Of a DNA stretch of 64,000 bases, positions 47,064-55,831 are shown one piece after another (the first letter of the stretch is position 1; each line of letters opens with the position of its first letter). Both the position numbers and the translations under genes were made by a program. Location: positions 50,758 through 114,757 of the forward strand of contig CALWRS010000005.1 in the NCBI GenBank assembly GCA_944384025.1, in the 5' to 3' direction. The DNA is from an uncultured Lachnospiraceae bacterium. GTDB lineage: Bacteria > Bacillota > Clostridia > Lachnospirales > Lachnospiraceae. The notes under the pieces are model-generated. The model did no database searches. It saw only the letters and a list, made by a program, of their open reading frames with translations, and was not told the origin of the DNA.

Positions 47064-47946
47064 AGAGGCAGGCTATACGTCGCACGACGTTGTAGCAAAG
47101 CTGCGCGGTATTTTGCGCCAGAAAAAAATCGGACATACCGGGACGCTTGACCCGCAGGCTACCGGACTGCTGCCAATTTGCCTTGGAAACGCGACGCGTG
47201 TGTGTGAACTTCTGACTGGCAAAGAAAAAGAATACGTTGCAGGAATCCGCTTTGGCGTCGTTACGGATACGCAGGACCAATTCGGAGAAGTATTGCAAGA
47301 ACAGCCTTCTTTTGTAGACAAAGAAGCGTTTCTTCGCGCACTTGCCAAAATGAACGGCGAGCAGCAGCAGCTTACGCCAATGTATTCGGCGCGCAAAGTT
47401 GGCGGGAAAAAGCTGTGCGATCTCGCAAGACAGGGCGTAAGCGTCGCGCGCGAGACAAAGACGATTTTTATACACGAAACGGAGCTTCTTGAATTTAGCA
47501 AACAGACACAGGAAGCAAAGTTTCGCGTTGTTTGCAGCTCGGGCACATACGTTCGGACGCTTTGTCATGACCTTGGGCAAAAGCTTTTGTGCGGCGCTTG
47601 CATGACGTCTTTAAAAAGAACGCGCGTAGGAAGCTTTTCCCTAGCGGACGCTTTTTTATTGTCCGAAATAGAAGCCCGTATGAAAAACGGAACAGTTTCC
47701 GAAGTCATTTCGCAAGTGGACGCGCTTTTTGCGGACACTAAAAGAGCGGAAGTTTGTTCGGAAGAAGGCAGGCGGCTTCTTTTAAACGGAAATCTCCTGC
47801 GAAGGGACATGCTTTCGCAGTCGGTGCAGGGACGCGTGCTTGTGTACGACAGAGGAGAATTTCGGGCGATTTATGAAAGTGTGGACGGAATAGTTTATCG
47901 CCCAGTAAAAATGTTTTTACCGGATAAAAAGGAATCGACTTCATGA
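47038..47946 (+). CDS. truB: tRNA pseudouridine 55 synthase TruB
   Basis: Makes pseudouridine 55 in the T arm of tRNAs (302 residues). Seen: GILLINKEAGYTSHDVVAKLR, KIGHTGTLDPQATGLLPICLG with the catalytic Asp, EYVAGIRFG, QQLTPMYSARKVGGKKLCDLAR and CSSGTYVRTLCHDLG. The start lies inside the nrnA frame; the stop overlaps ribF (ATGA). Confidence 0.96.
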   Translation: MDGILLINKEAGYTSHDVVAKLRGILRQKKIGHTGTLDPQATGLLPICLGNATRVCELLTGKEKEYVAGIRFGVVTDTQDQFGEVLQEQPSFVDKEAFLRALAKMNGEQQQLTPMYSARKVGGKKLCDLARQGVSVARETKTIFIHETELLEFSKQTQEAKFRVVCSSGTYVRTLCHDLGQKLLCGACMTSLKRTRVGSFSLADAFLLSEIEARMKNGTVSEVISQVDALFADTKRAEVCSEEGRRLLLNGNLLRRDMLSQSVQGRVLVYDRGEFRAIYESVDGIVYRPVKMFLPDKKESTS

Positions 47947-48905
47947 AATTATACGAATATACGGAAGCTCTGCGGACACCGCCAAGCGCCGTTATGCTAG
48001 GAAAGTTTGACGGAATGCACACCGGACACCAAGGATTGCTTCGCTGCATGAAAGAAGAGGCCTTGCCTTACCAAAGAGGACTGCTGACCTTTGATTTTTC
48101 CTGCGCGGCAGACAGCTTTTTGGATCACGGGCAGCTTTTTACGAAAAAGGAGCGGGAAAAGATTGCAGCGGCATACGGTTTTAATTGGATGATTCGCCTG
48201 CCGTTTACAGACAAAATCCGAACGATGCTTCCGGAAGTTTTTTTTCGGAAAATTCTAATGCAGCAGTGCAGCGCATCGGCCGTTTACGTAGGAGAGGATT
48301 ATCGCTTTGGCTATATGCGGCAAGGAGACGCTGCAATGCTGCAGCGCCTTTGTCAGGCGGAAGGCGTTCACTTTCGCGCCATTCCGGAAATTCAATACGA
48401 AAACGAGAAAATCAGCAGTTCCCGCCTTCGCGCGCTTGTTCTTAAAGGAAAGCTCGACGAAACGAGGGCGATGCTTGGCTATCCGTTTTTTGTAAACGGG
48501 ACGATTGTCCACGGGAAGCACATCGGACGCACGATTTCGTTCCCAACAGCCAATCTCCTCTGGGAAGAAGGCAAGCTGCTTCCGCCGATTGGCGTTTACG
48601 ATACGTACTCTTTGCTAAAAGGAAAAGGGTATTTCGGGATTACGAACATCGGCAATAACCCTACCGTGCGTACCGACAAGGAAAATCCGCTGTCGGTAGA
48701 GACGCACCTGCTCGATTTTTCGGAAACGGTTTACGGAGAAGAAATGCAAACGTTTTTCCTAAGAAAGACAAGAGAGCAGAAAACGTTTTCCGGGCTTCCC
48801 GCGCTTCGAGGGCAGCTTGAAGAAGATAAGAGCAACTTAAAAGAGAATTGTGAAAAGTATAATATAAGCGATATAAGCCGCTTTGAAATGGAAGAGAAAA
48901 GATGA
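47943..48905 (+). CDS. ribF: Bifunctional riboflavin kinase/FAD synthetase
   Basis: Makes FMN and FAD from riboflavin (320 residues). N-terminal adenylyltransferase: VMLGKFDGMHTGHQGLL, VGEDYRFGYMRQGD and EKISSSRLRALV. C-terminal flavokinase: GRTISFPTANL, IGVYDTYSLLKG, GITNIGNNPTV and ETHLLDFSETVYGEEM. It overlaps the next gene by 4 bases. Confidence 0.95.
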   Translation: MKLYEYTEALRTPPSAVMLGKFDGMHTGHQGLLRCMKEEALPYQRGLLTFDFSCAADSFLDHGQLFTKKEREKIAAAYGFNWMIRLPFTDKIRTMLPEVFFRKILMQQCSASAVYVGEDYRFGYMRQGDAAMLQRLCQAEGVHFRAIPEIQYENEKISSSRLRALVLKGKLDETRAMLGYPFFVNGTIVHGKHIGRTISFPTANLLWEEGKLLPPIGVYDTYSLLKGKGYFGITNIGNNPTVRTDKENPLSVETHLLDFSETVYGEEMQTFFLRKTREQKTFSGLPALRGQLEEDKSNLKENCEKYNISDISRFEMEEKR

Positions 48906-49372
48906 ATGAAAAACAAAAATATCTAGTCGTTGCAGTGGTAATTCCCGCTGTTTTATGTGTAGTGCTGTTTGTTTTATTGTTAAAAAAGGATGACGGGGCA
49001 ATAAGCGGACAAAACCCTACAGGGCAGTCGCCTTCCCGTGTTGTGCAGACACAGACCACTTATGAGCTTCCGAACAATATGACGTATCGGCTTGATGAAG
49101 AAGCCGGGACGGTTACTTTGATGAGCGAGCAGTTTATTAATGCGCCGGACAATACACTGGCGATTCAGTACAGCATCCAGCTGAAATCAGACGGAAGCGC
49201 ATTATACGAATCAGAAAAACTTTTGCCAGGAGAATCTATCCCAGAAATCACCTTCCCGTTTGACGTACCATCCGGTGAATACGAAATCTACCTTGTGTGC
49301 GCGTCGCTTGACGCGGCCACCGGCGAGGAAAGAAGCTCCATTCTAACACCGTTAACAATCCTTGTTCCGTGA
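48902..49372 (+). CDS. Single-pass membrane protein of unknown function
   Basis: A 156-residue protein with a membrane segment at residues 8-27 (VVAVVIPAVLCVVLFVLLL), a short Gln/Ser/Pro stretch and an extracellular domain about 100 residues long (YRLDEEAGTVTLMSEQFI, then YSIQLKSDGSALYESEKLLPGESI, ending TPLTILVP) that looks like a small beta sandwich. I do not recognise the family. Last gene of the rimP operon; its stop lies in the stem of the terminator. Confidence 0.72.
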   Translation: MNEKQKYLVVAVVIPAVLCVVLFVLLLKKDDGAISGQNPTGQSPSRVVQTQTTYELPNNMTYRLDEEAGTVTLMSEQFINAPDNTLAIQYSIQLKSDGSALYESEKLLPGESIPEITFPFDVPSGEYEIYLVCASLDAATGEERSSILTPLTILVP

Positions 49373-49394
49373 AGATATCGAATCTTCACTTTTT
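49369..49394 (+). terminator. Terminator of the rimP-ribF operon
   Basis: GTGAAGAT at 49369-49376 pairs with ATCTTCAC at 49382-49389, loop of 5, followed by five T (49390-49394). The TGA of the previous gene is part of the stem. Confidence 0.85.
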
Positions 49395-49419
49395 GGCGTT
49401 TTACTTGCAGAATTTACTA

Positions 49420-49448
49420 TTGCTATTCTTGCGGGACGCTGTTATAAT
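49420..49448 (+). promoter_or_regulatory. Promoter of the adhesin gene
   Basis: TTGCTA at 49420-49425 and TATAAT at 49443-49448, spacer 17, about 48 bases before the ATG at 49496. Confidence 0.78.
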
Positions 49449-49495
49449 AACTCTACTACAAAATGAAAGTGTGCTATGGAGGAGAGGCGATCGGT

Positions 49496-52400
49496 ATGAA
49501 AGAAAAAGCAAAGCGGCTGCTTGCCTTATTTTTAAGCGTTTTGCTTGTTTTGACAAGCGTCGGACTTAATAATCGGAGTAGTGCCGCCAGTGATGGACTG
49601 ACAATCTCGGACATTTCTATCGTTGTTGACGGAAAACCGCTGGAAAACGGGCAGACGGTGAACAACGGATCTGAGGTAAATATTAACTTTGAGTGGTCTA
49701 TCGCGAATGACGCTATCAATCCTGCGTCCAAGTTTTCGGTAGATCTGCGCGCAGAAGGGATGGAACTTCAAAATTACCCGGAAGCGGATCTGCTGGACGA
49801 GGGACGTCGTACTGTCGGAAAATACAGTATTACGGACGGAGTTTTGACGATCACTCTTGACGACGACTATTTGGACGAGAGTGAGTTAAATGGCTTTGCG
49901 CACACCAGCGGTTACATTGACATGGACGAAAGCCAGAGCGAGGCAGGAACAGGAGAAACTGTCTCTTTTGGCGACAAGTCTTATATTGTCAACATTGACT
50001 TTAACAAGCCGGCCAGCTACCTGAGTGTTGATAAAAACGCAATTGGCAGCGCTGTGCGAAACGGGAATACGCTGACGCAGGAGTTCTCCGTTACGCTTGG
50101 CGCACACAACGGACAAGTTTCCGGCTTAAAAGCTACGGATATTCCGGGAGAGCTTTTGAGCGATCCTTACGGGATTGTCTGGAATGGTGCTACATATAAC
50201 AGCATTGACGAGTTAAACGCTGCACTTGCAAACGTTACACTTTCGGCAGGGGAAAGTACGTCCTTTACCTACAAGGCGGACGTTAGTTTGGATGCGTACG
50301 CGCAGGGAAATTCTGGAAAATATTACAACGGAATTTCGGTTAATTATAAAGACAGTGAGAGCGGAGACAGAACTTCGACCGACCACAGCAGTGCCATTTT
50401 AAGCCGCCCGGAAGTTAGTAAATCCGGCAGTTTGGACGAAGCGAACCGCCAGATTACGTGGACAGTTACGCTGAAGCTTGGAGATTATAGTCTTGACGAC
50501 GTTATTAATCTTAAAGACCAGCTGGGAGATTACTTGCAATACGCAGGCGGCACACAAGCGGGACAAACTTCCGTAACGGCTGCTACGATTGATGATTTCT
50601 GCGCACAGCTTGGAGCAACGTATACTTACGACATAAGTTCAAAAACGGTGAAAATTACCTATGTGACGAGTGTCGATGAAAGCGGGTTTGGCAATATAGG
50701 CGACACGAAGGTTACTAACAACTTCTCGGTTGACTTTGACGATGAGCCAAACGACTATACTTATTCGACAAATCAGAGCGTCTCTCTTCCAAAAGCACCG
50801 CCTTTCTTGGAGAAGACTTTGCAGGATGTAAAATTTTCCGAGGATGATTCAACCGCATATTTGACATATCAGATAGAAATCAATATACCGGATAATCTTG
50901 AAAGGTTAAGTTTTACGGATGGTTTTGATACGGATCCTTATCAAGGAAATCAGATTTTCTTCTTCACGGGCGATCTGTATATGGATGGCACTGCTCTTGT
51001 TTCAGACCATGAATTGACAGATGCTGGAAACCGTGTACTGAGCAATTACCAGCTAAACACTTATTATCCGCGTGCTTTTGAGCTTACCTTCGATAGTGAC
51101 TTTATCGCGGCAAACCGCGGAAAAACAGTTACTTTGACGTATACGATGTACACGCAGGGAGAACGTGACAATATCACCTTCGAGAACCGGATTCAAAATT
51201 GTAGATACACGATCGTTGGCGAATCGGAGTCCAGTTACCCAGAGCAGGAAGTTTCCTGGCTGGATGATCGTGTTATTCAAAAAGAAGGTGAAGATCAGAA
51301 CAACGGAACCATCCAGTACGATATCGTTGTTGACTTAGGAAAAGTTTCGACTCTGGACGTCGGATCGGTTATTGAACTTACGGACACGCTTCCGGAGGGA
51401 CTTGTAATGGCCGGTGATGTGTCGTTTGATACGTACGAGTTCTGGACAATTTATAACAATGTGCGTCGAACAAATCTTGATCCGGAGCTTGTTTCCAGCG
51501 ATTACGAAGGCGGAGTTGCAAAGTTTGCTTTTGTTGTCACAGAAGCGATGAAAGAGTATCAGGATAACTGTACGGATAGCACTTTGCAGGTTCACGTTAT
51601 TTATACGATGAAGCCGGAAAATTATAAGGAGTTTCTGGAATCGGACGGCGCAACGTATGTGAACGTTGTTACGGGACATTGCGGTGCGGAATCGCTTGGA
51701 GGCAATACATGCAGTAACGAGCTGAAACCGGCTCCGCTTGTTGATAAGAGCTTGTTATACGAGGAGACACACCCCAATTATGTCTCTTATACGGTTGATG
51801 TAAATGCAGGCGCATATCAGCTTTCGGACGAGGGCTGGATTTATGCAGAGGACAGCATGGGCAGTGCGCTTGTTTTGGATATTTCTACAGTTCAGGTGCA
51901 AAAAGAGTTGTCTGACGGAAATTGGATTTCCTTAACGGCAGGAACAGACTATCAATTCACCTACGACCCAGAGGCGAACCAGACGTCGTTCGTGCTTCCG
52001 GATGCGGCGCATTTGAAGATTACCTATAATGCTCTTGTTAACCTGAAGGAGGATCCGAGAAATCCGAGCGCGAACGAGGAATTCACTCAGGCAAATTCTA
52101 CGAATAGCTTTAAAATTACCGGGTTCACCTCCAGCACTACGCAGGATTCGATTAGCCTGAGTGGTAAGAGATATTCGGTTGCCGTCGGCGCATACAGTGA
52201 ACTTGGCAGCATTACGCTGTTTAAGTACTGGAACAATGCGGATTCGCAGATGGTAGCCCTCCCGGGCGCTGTCTTTAAGCTGGTCGAAAATACTTTTGAT
52301 CAGACGACAGGCACCTTAACAGAAGGAGATACAGTTCGAGAGAATATTCGTATAGAAGAAGACGCATCGATTGTTATTGATGAACTGAAATTGGATACCA

Positions 52401-55186
52401 TCTATACTTTGTACGAAACGCAGGCGCCGAACGGTTTTGCAATTGCAACCGAGCCGTACTATTTTGTAATTACTGGTTCTGCAGGCGTTGATTTGGATTT
52501 ACTTGCTAGTAAGGGAATCGAAGTACGCGAATTCCGTACTTCTGCTATGCCTGTTTACTATGAGAACTCTCCTGAAGAGACACCGACGGAAACACCTACG
52601 CCTTCAATTTCGGAAACGCCGGTGAACACACCGACAAACTCACCAGTGCCTACCAACTCGCCGATACCGGCGCTTGGCACGATTCAGGTGCAGAAGAACA
52701 ACGCTGCCAAAGAAGGCTTGGACGGAGTAGAGTTTACACTTTACAGCGACTATGGTTTGGGTGATGTAGTTTCGGTCAAGGAAACGGCAAACGGCGGTAA
52801 GGTAGAGTTTACAAATCTGGAACCGGGCGAATACTGGCTGAAGGAAACGAAGACGCTTGCGAACTACGCACTTCCGGAGACGGTTTACCATGTAGTGATT
52901 GCTCGAAATGAAGCGAACGTAGTTACGATAACGATTAATTATGACAATGTTACAATTACGGATGAGACGCTTGAGGTAGTAAACCTGACGGTAACGCCTA
53001 CGAATACACCGACACCTACGAATTCGCCGACACCTACGAATTCGCCGACACCTACGAATACACCGACACCTACGAATTCACCAGTACCTACGAATACACC
53101 GACACCTACGAATTCACCGGTACCTACAAATTCGCCAGTACCTACGAACTCACCAGTACCTACGAACTCACCAGTACCTACGAATTCACCGGTACCGACG
53201 AATACACCGACACCTACGAATTCACCGATACCGGCGCTTGGCACGATTCAGGTGCAGAAGAACAACGCTGCCAAAGAAGGCCTAGACGGAGTAGAGTTTA
53301 CACTTTACAGCGACTATGACTTGGGTACTGTAGTTTCGGTCAAGGAAACGGCAAACGGCGGTAAGGTAGAGTTTACAAATCTGGAACCGGGCGAATACTG
53401 GCTGAAGGAAACGAAGACGCTTGCGAACTACGCACTTCCGGAGACGATTTACCATGTAGTGATTGCTCGAAATGAAGCGAACGTAGTTACGATAACGATT
53501 GATTACGATAATGTTACAATTACGGATGAGACGCTTGAGGTAGTAAACCTGACGGTAACGCCTACGAATTCACCAGTACCTACGAATTCGCCAGTACCTA
53601 CGAATTCACCGATACCTACGAATTCACCGATACCTACGAATTCACCGATGCCTACGAATTCGCCAGTACCTACGAACTCACCGGTACCTACGAATTCACC
53701 GACACCTACGAATTCACCAGTACCTACGAATTCACCGACACCTACGAATTCACCAGTACCTACGAATTCGCCGACACCTACGAATTCACCGACACCTACC
53801 AACTCACCGATACCGGCGCTTGGCACGATTCAGGTGCAGAAGAACAACGCTGCCAAAGAAGGCCTAGACGGAGTAGAGTTTACACTTTACAGCGACTATG
53901 ACTTGGGTACTGTAGTTTCGGTCAAGGAAACGGCAAACGGCGGTAAGGTAGAGTTTACAAATCTGGAACCGGGCGAATACTGGCTGAAGGAAACGAAGAC
54001 GCTTGCGAACTACGCACTTCCGGAGACGATTTACCATGTAGTGATTGCTCGAAATGAAGCGAACGTAGTTACGATAACGATTGATTACGATAATGTTACA
54101 ATTACGGATGAGACGCTTGAGGTAGTAAACCTGACGGTAACGCCTACGAATTCACCAGTACCGACGAATTCACCGACACCTACGAATTCACCAGTACCTA
54201 CGAATTCACCGACACCTACGAATTCGCCAGTACCTACGAATTCACCGATACCTACGAACTCACCAGTACCGACGAATTCACCGACACCTACGAACTCACC
54301 AGTACCGACGAATTCACCGACACCTACGAATTCACCAGTACCGACGAATTCACCGACACCTACGAATTCGCCAGTACCTACGAATTCACCGATACCTACG
54401 AACTCACCAGTACCGACGAATTCACCGACACCTACGAATTCACCAGTACCTACGAATTCACCAGTACCTACGAATTCACCGACACCTACGAATTCACCAG
54501 TACCTACGAATTCGCCAGTACCTACGAATTCACCGATGCCTACGAATTCACCGATGCCTACGAATTCACCGATGCCTACGAATTCGCCAGTACCTACGAA
54601 TTCACCGATACCTACCAACTCGCCGATACCGGCGCTTGGCACGATTCAGGTGCAGAAGAACAACGCTGCCAAAGAAGGCCTAGACGGAGTAGAGTTTACA
54701 CTTTACAGCGACTATGACTTGGGTACTGTAGTTTCGGTCAAGGAAACGGCAAACGGCGGTAAGGTAGAGTTTACAAATCTGGAACCGGGAGAATACTGGC
54801 TGAAGGAAACGAAGACGCTTGAGAACTACGTACTTCCGGAGACGGTTTACCATGTAGTGATTGCTCGAAATGAAGCAAACGTAGTTACGATAACGATTGA
54901 TTACGATAATGTTACAATTACGGATGAGACGCTTGAGGTAGTAAACCTGACAGTAACGCCGACGAATACGGTAACGCCAACAGAAACACCAACAGCTACG
55001 GTAACACCAACGGCAACGGCCACGCCTAGCCCTACGGCAACGGCAACACCTAGCCCTACGCCTACGCCGGGACCTCAGCCGCAGACAGGAGACGATTCCA
55101 ACGTTACAATGTATGCGATTTTGCTGCTGATTTCGTTCGCATGTTTCGCAATGATTCTTTATAAGAAACGCGTGGAAGACCGCTAA
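49496..55186 (+). CDS. Large sortase-anchored adhesin with repeated CnaB modules
   Basis: A 1896-residue surface protein. A signal peptide (1-30, RLLALFLSVLLVLTSVG) precedes about 870 residues of Cna/SpaA-type adhesive domains. A prealbumin-like SpaA module follows at about 903-1020 (FKYWNN to ETQAPNGFA). Four 110-residue CnaB modules begin near 1058, 1246, 1440 and 1712, each with the Lys (IQVQK), Glu (YWLKET) and Asn (VVNL) expected for an isopeptide bond. Hexapeptide PTNSPx linkers of 13, 14 and 27 units separate them. The C-terminus has PQTGD at 1862, a membrane helix and KKRVEDR: a sorting signal. ATG 49496 follows GGAGGAGAGG. It has its own promoter. Confidence 0.92.
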   Translation: MKEKAKRLLALFLSVLLVLTSVGLNNRSSAASDGLTISDISIVVDGKPLENGQTVNNGSEVNINFEWSIANDAINPASKFSVDLRAEGMELQNYPEADLLDEGRRTVGKYSITDGVLTITLDDDYLDESELNGFAHTSGYIDMDESQSEAGTGETVSFGDKSYIVNIDFNKPASYLSVDKNAIGSAVRNGNTLTQEFSVTLGAHNGQVSGLKATDIPGELLSDPYGIVWNGATYNSIDELNAALANVTLSAGESTSFTYKADVSLDAYAQGNSGKYYNGISVNYKDSESGDRTSTDHSSAILSRPEVSKSGSLDEANRQITWTVTLKLGDYSLDDVINLKDQLGDYLQYAGGTQAGQTSVTAATIDDFCAQLGATYTYDISSKTVKITYVTSVDESGFGNIGDTKVTNNFSVDFDDEPNDYTYSTNQSVSLPKAPPFLEKTLQDVKFSEDDSTAYLTYQIEINIPDNLERLSFTDGFDTDPYQGNQIFFFTGDLYMDGTALVSDHELTDAGNRVLSNYQLNTYYPRAFELTFDSDFIAANRGKTVTLTYTMYTQGERDNITFENRIQNCRYTIVGESESSYPEQEVSWLDDRVIQKEGEDQNNGTIQYDIVVDLGKVSTLDVGSVIELTDTLPEGLVMAGDVSFDTYEFWTIYNNVRRTNLDPELVSSDYEGGVAKFAFVVTEAMKEYQDNCTDSTLQVHVIYTMKPENYKEFLESDGATYVNVVTGHCGAESLGGNTCSNELKPAPLVDKSLLYEETHPNYVSYTVDVNAGAYQLSDEGWIYAEDSMGSALVLDISTVQVQKELSDGNWISLTAGTDYQFTYDPEANQTSFVLPDAAHLKITYNALVNLKEDPRNPSANEEFTQANSTNSFKITGFTSSTTQDSISLSGKRYSVAVGAYSELGSITLFKYWNNADSQMVALPGAVFKLVENTFDQTTGTLTEGDTVRENIRIEEDASIVIDELKLDTIYTLYETQAPNGFAIATEPYYFVITGSAGVDLDLLASKGIEVREFRTSAMPVYYENSPEETPTETPTPSISETPVNTPTNSPVPTNSPIPALGTIQVQKNNAAKEGLDGVEFTLYSDYGLGDVVSVKETANGGKVEFTNLEPGEYWLKETKTLANYALPETVYHVVIARNEANVVTITINYDNVTITDETLEVVNLTVTPTNTPTPTNSPTPTNSPTPTNTPTPTNSPVPTNTPTPTNSPVPTNSPVPTNSPVPTNSPVPTNSPVPTNTPTPTNSPIPALGTIQVQKNNAAKEGLDGVEFTLYSDYDLGTVVSVKETANGGKVEFTNLEPGEYWLKETKTLANYALPETIYHVVIARNEANVVTITIDYDNVTITDETLEVVNLTVTPTNSPVPTNSPVPTNSPIPTNSPIPTNSPMPTNSPVPTNSPVPTNSPTPTNSPVPTNSPTPTNSPVPTNSPTPTNSPTPTNSPIPALGTIQVQKNNAAKEGLDGVEFTLYSDYDLGTVVSVKETANGGKVEFTNLEPGEYWLKETKTLANYALPETIYHVVIARNEANVVTITIDYDNVTITDETLEVVNLTVTPTNSPVPTNSPTPTNSPVPTNSPTPTNSPVPTNSPIPTNSPVPTNSPTPTNSPVPTNSPTPTNSPVPTNSPTPTNSPVPTNSPIPTNSPVPTNSPTPTNSPVPTNSPVPTNSPTPTNSPVPTNSPVPTNSPMPTNSPMPTNSPMPTNSPVPTNSPIPTNSPIPALGTIQVQKNNAAKEGLDGVEFTLYSDYDLGTVVSVKETANGGKVEFTNLEPGEYWLKETKTLENYVLPETVYHVVIARNEANVVTITIDYDNVTITDETLEVVNLTVTPTNTVTPTETPTATVTPTATATPSPTATATPSPTPTPGPQPQTGDDSNVTMYAILLLISFACFAMILYKKRVEDR
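52995..53230 (+). repeat. PTNSPx linker array 1 (13 units)
   Basis: Thirteen 18-base units such as CCTACGAATTCACCGGTA, each coding Pro-Thr-Asn-(Ser/Thr)-Pro-x with x = Val, Thr or Ile. Most units contain GAATTC. Confidence 0.93.
53561..53812 (+). repeat. PTNSPx linker array 2 (14 units)
   Basis: Fourteen 18-base units of the same type as array 1, here without PTNTP units and with Met and Ile variants. Confidence 0.93.
54143..54628 (+). repeat. PTNSPx linker array 3 (27 units)
   Basis: Twenty-seven 18-base units. The order V, T, V, T, V, I recurs in larger blocks (for example around 54210-54310 and 54310-54420), showing that groups of units, not only single units, were copied. Three adjacent Met-type units lie near 54528-54580. 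Confidence 0.93.
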
Positions 55187-55193
55187 AAACCGC

Positions 55194-55222
55194 TTTACAA
55201 AGTGAGAATGTTGTGTTATAGT
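55194..55222 (+). promoter_or_regulatory. Promoter of rpsO
   Basis: TTTACA at 55194-55199 and TATAGT at 55217-55222 with a 17-base spacer. The leader of about 80 bases can form CTTCT (55239-55243) with AGAAG (55272-55276); S15 often represses its own leader, but I cannot match a known S15-binding fold. Confidence 0.75.
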
Positions 55223-55307
55223 CTCAAATGTTGAGCCGCTTCTCAGTTCTTGGACTCTCCAGCCGGAGCTTAGAAGATGGTGATTTAAGAAAATGGAGGA
55301 ATTTGCG

Positions 55308-55574
55308 ATGATTAGCAAAGAAAAGAAGGCTGCCATTATTGCAGAATATGGCAAGACCCCGACCGATACCGGTTCGACAGAAGTACAGATTGCGATTCTT
55401 ACTGCAAGAATTGAGGAATTGACGGAGCACTTGAAGAAAAATCATGCGGACAATCATTCCAGAAGAGGTCTTTTCATGATGGTAGGACAGAGACGTGGAC
55501 TTTTGGACTACCTGAAGAAGAAAGACATCGAAGCATATCGTGCTTTGATTGCGAAACTTGGAATCCGTAAGTAA
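55308..55574 (+). CDS. rpsO: Small ribosomal subunit protein S15
   Basis: Primary 16S-binding ribosomal protein (88 residues, standard length): [52 protein letters not shown] and [15 protein letters not shown] 55308 follows GGAGGA at 55295-55300, which excludes the ATG at 55293. Own promoter and strong terminator, so monocistronic. Confidence 0.98.
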   Translation: MISKEKKAAIIAEYGKTPTDTGSTEVQIAILTARIEELTEHLKKNHADNHSRRGLFMMVGQRRGLLDYLKKKDIEAYRALIAKLGIRK

Positions 55575-55580
55575 GAGCAA

Positions 55581-55616
55581 AAATCCCACAACAGTTTTGT
55601 TGTGGGATTTTTTTTT
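55581..55616 (+). terminator. Terminator of rpsO
   Basis: A 13-bp perfect stem, 55581-55593 with 55598-55610 (core ATCCCACAACA / TGTTGTGGGAT), loop GTTT, then T's to 55616. Confidence 0.96.
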
Positions 55617-55634
55617 GGAGCTATACGGTTTTGC

Positions 55635-55663
55635 TTGAATTTAAAGAGCCGGTATGGTATTCT
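55635..55663 (+). promoter_or_regulatory. Promoter of the folT-folC-folC operon
   Basis: TTGAAT at 55635-55640 and TATTCT at 55658-55663, spacer 17. Transcription would start around 55670, just before the riboswitch. Confidence 0.68.
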
Positions 55664-55675
55664 GTGTGCAGATAC

Positions 55676-55782
55676 TCGCAGAGTAGAATTGCGTGCGTTA
55701 AGTGCCGAAGGAACGGGGAGTTGTCCTTCGGACGAAAAGAGAAATCTTGCGGTACGCAGTTCGCATCCCGCTGCTACCCTTG
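55676..55782 (+). promoter_or_regulatory. Tetrahydrofolate (THF) riboswitch
   Basis: The region carries the conserved THF-I core: GAGTAGA at 55681, GCGTTAAGTGCC near 55694, a hairpin CCGAAGGA/TCCTTCGG, GACGAAAAG near 55731, then TTGCGGT and GCATCCCGCTGCTAC (55763-55777) closing the aptamer. Downstream, TCCTTTC at 55791-55797 can pair with GAAAGGA at 55816-55822, which is the ribosome site of folT, so THF probably shuts translation; a T run behind it might also allow termination. The class regulates folate transport and synthesis, as the next genes fit. Confidence 0.93.
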
Positions 55783-55831
55783 GAAGAATTTCCTTTCGTA
55801 GCTCTAAAACGGGAAGAAAGGAGATTTTTTT

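Larger units (their letters stand above)
52661..54961 (+). repeat. Four 330-base CnaB module repeats
   Basis: Near-identical units of 330 bases start at about 52667, 53231, 53813 and 54629, each opening with GCGCTTGGCACGATTCAGG. Modules 2 and 3 encode the same peptide; module 1 differs at a few sites (GLGDV, INYDN), and module 4 changes LANYALP to LENYVLP. The lack of synonymous drift points to recent copying or gene conversion. Confidence 0.95.

Noticed and set aside
52995-54628. Regular short repeats that might be a CRISPR array
   Set aside because: The 18-base units are contiguous with no unique spacers, remain in frame and code Pro-Thr-Asn-Ser-Pro; no cas genes are near.
52939-54642. Long minus-strand open frames of the type GVGEFVGTGEFVG across the adhesin
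   Set aside because: They are the mirror of the 18-base PTNSPx repeats and CnaB ends; low-complexity repeats stay open in several frames, and no ribosome site or promoter serves them.
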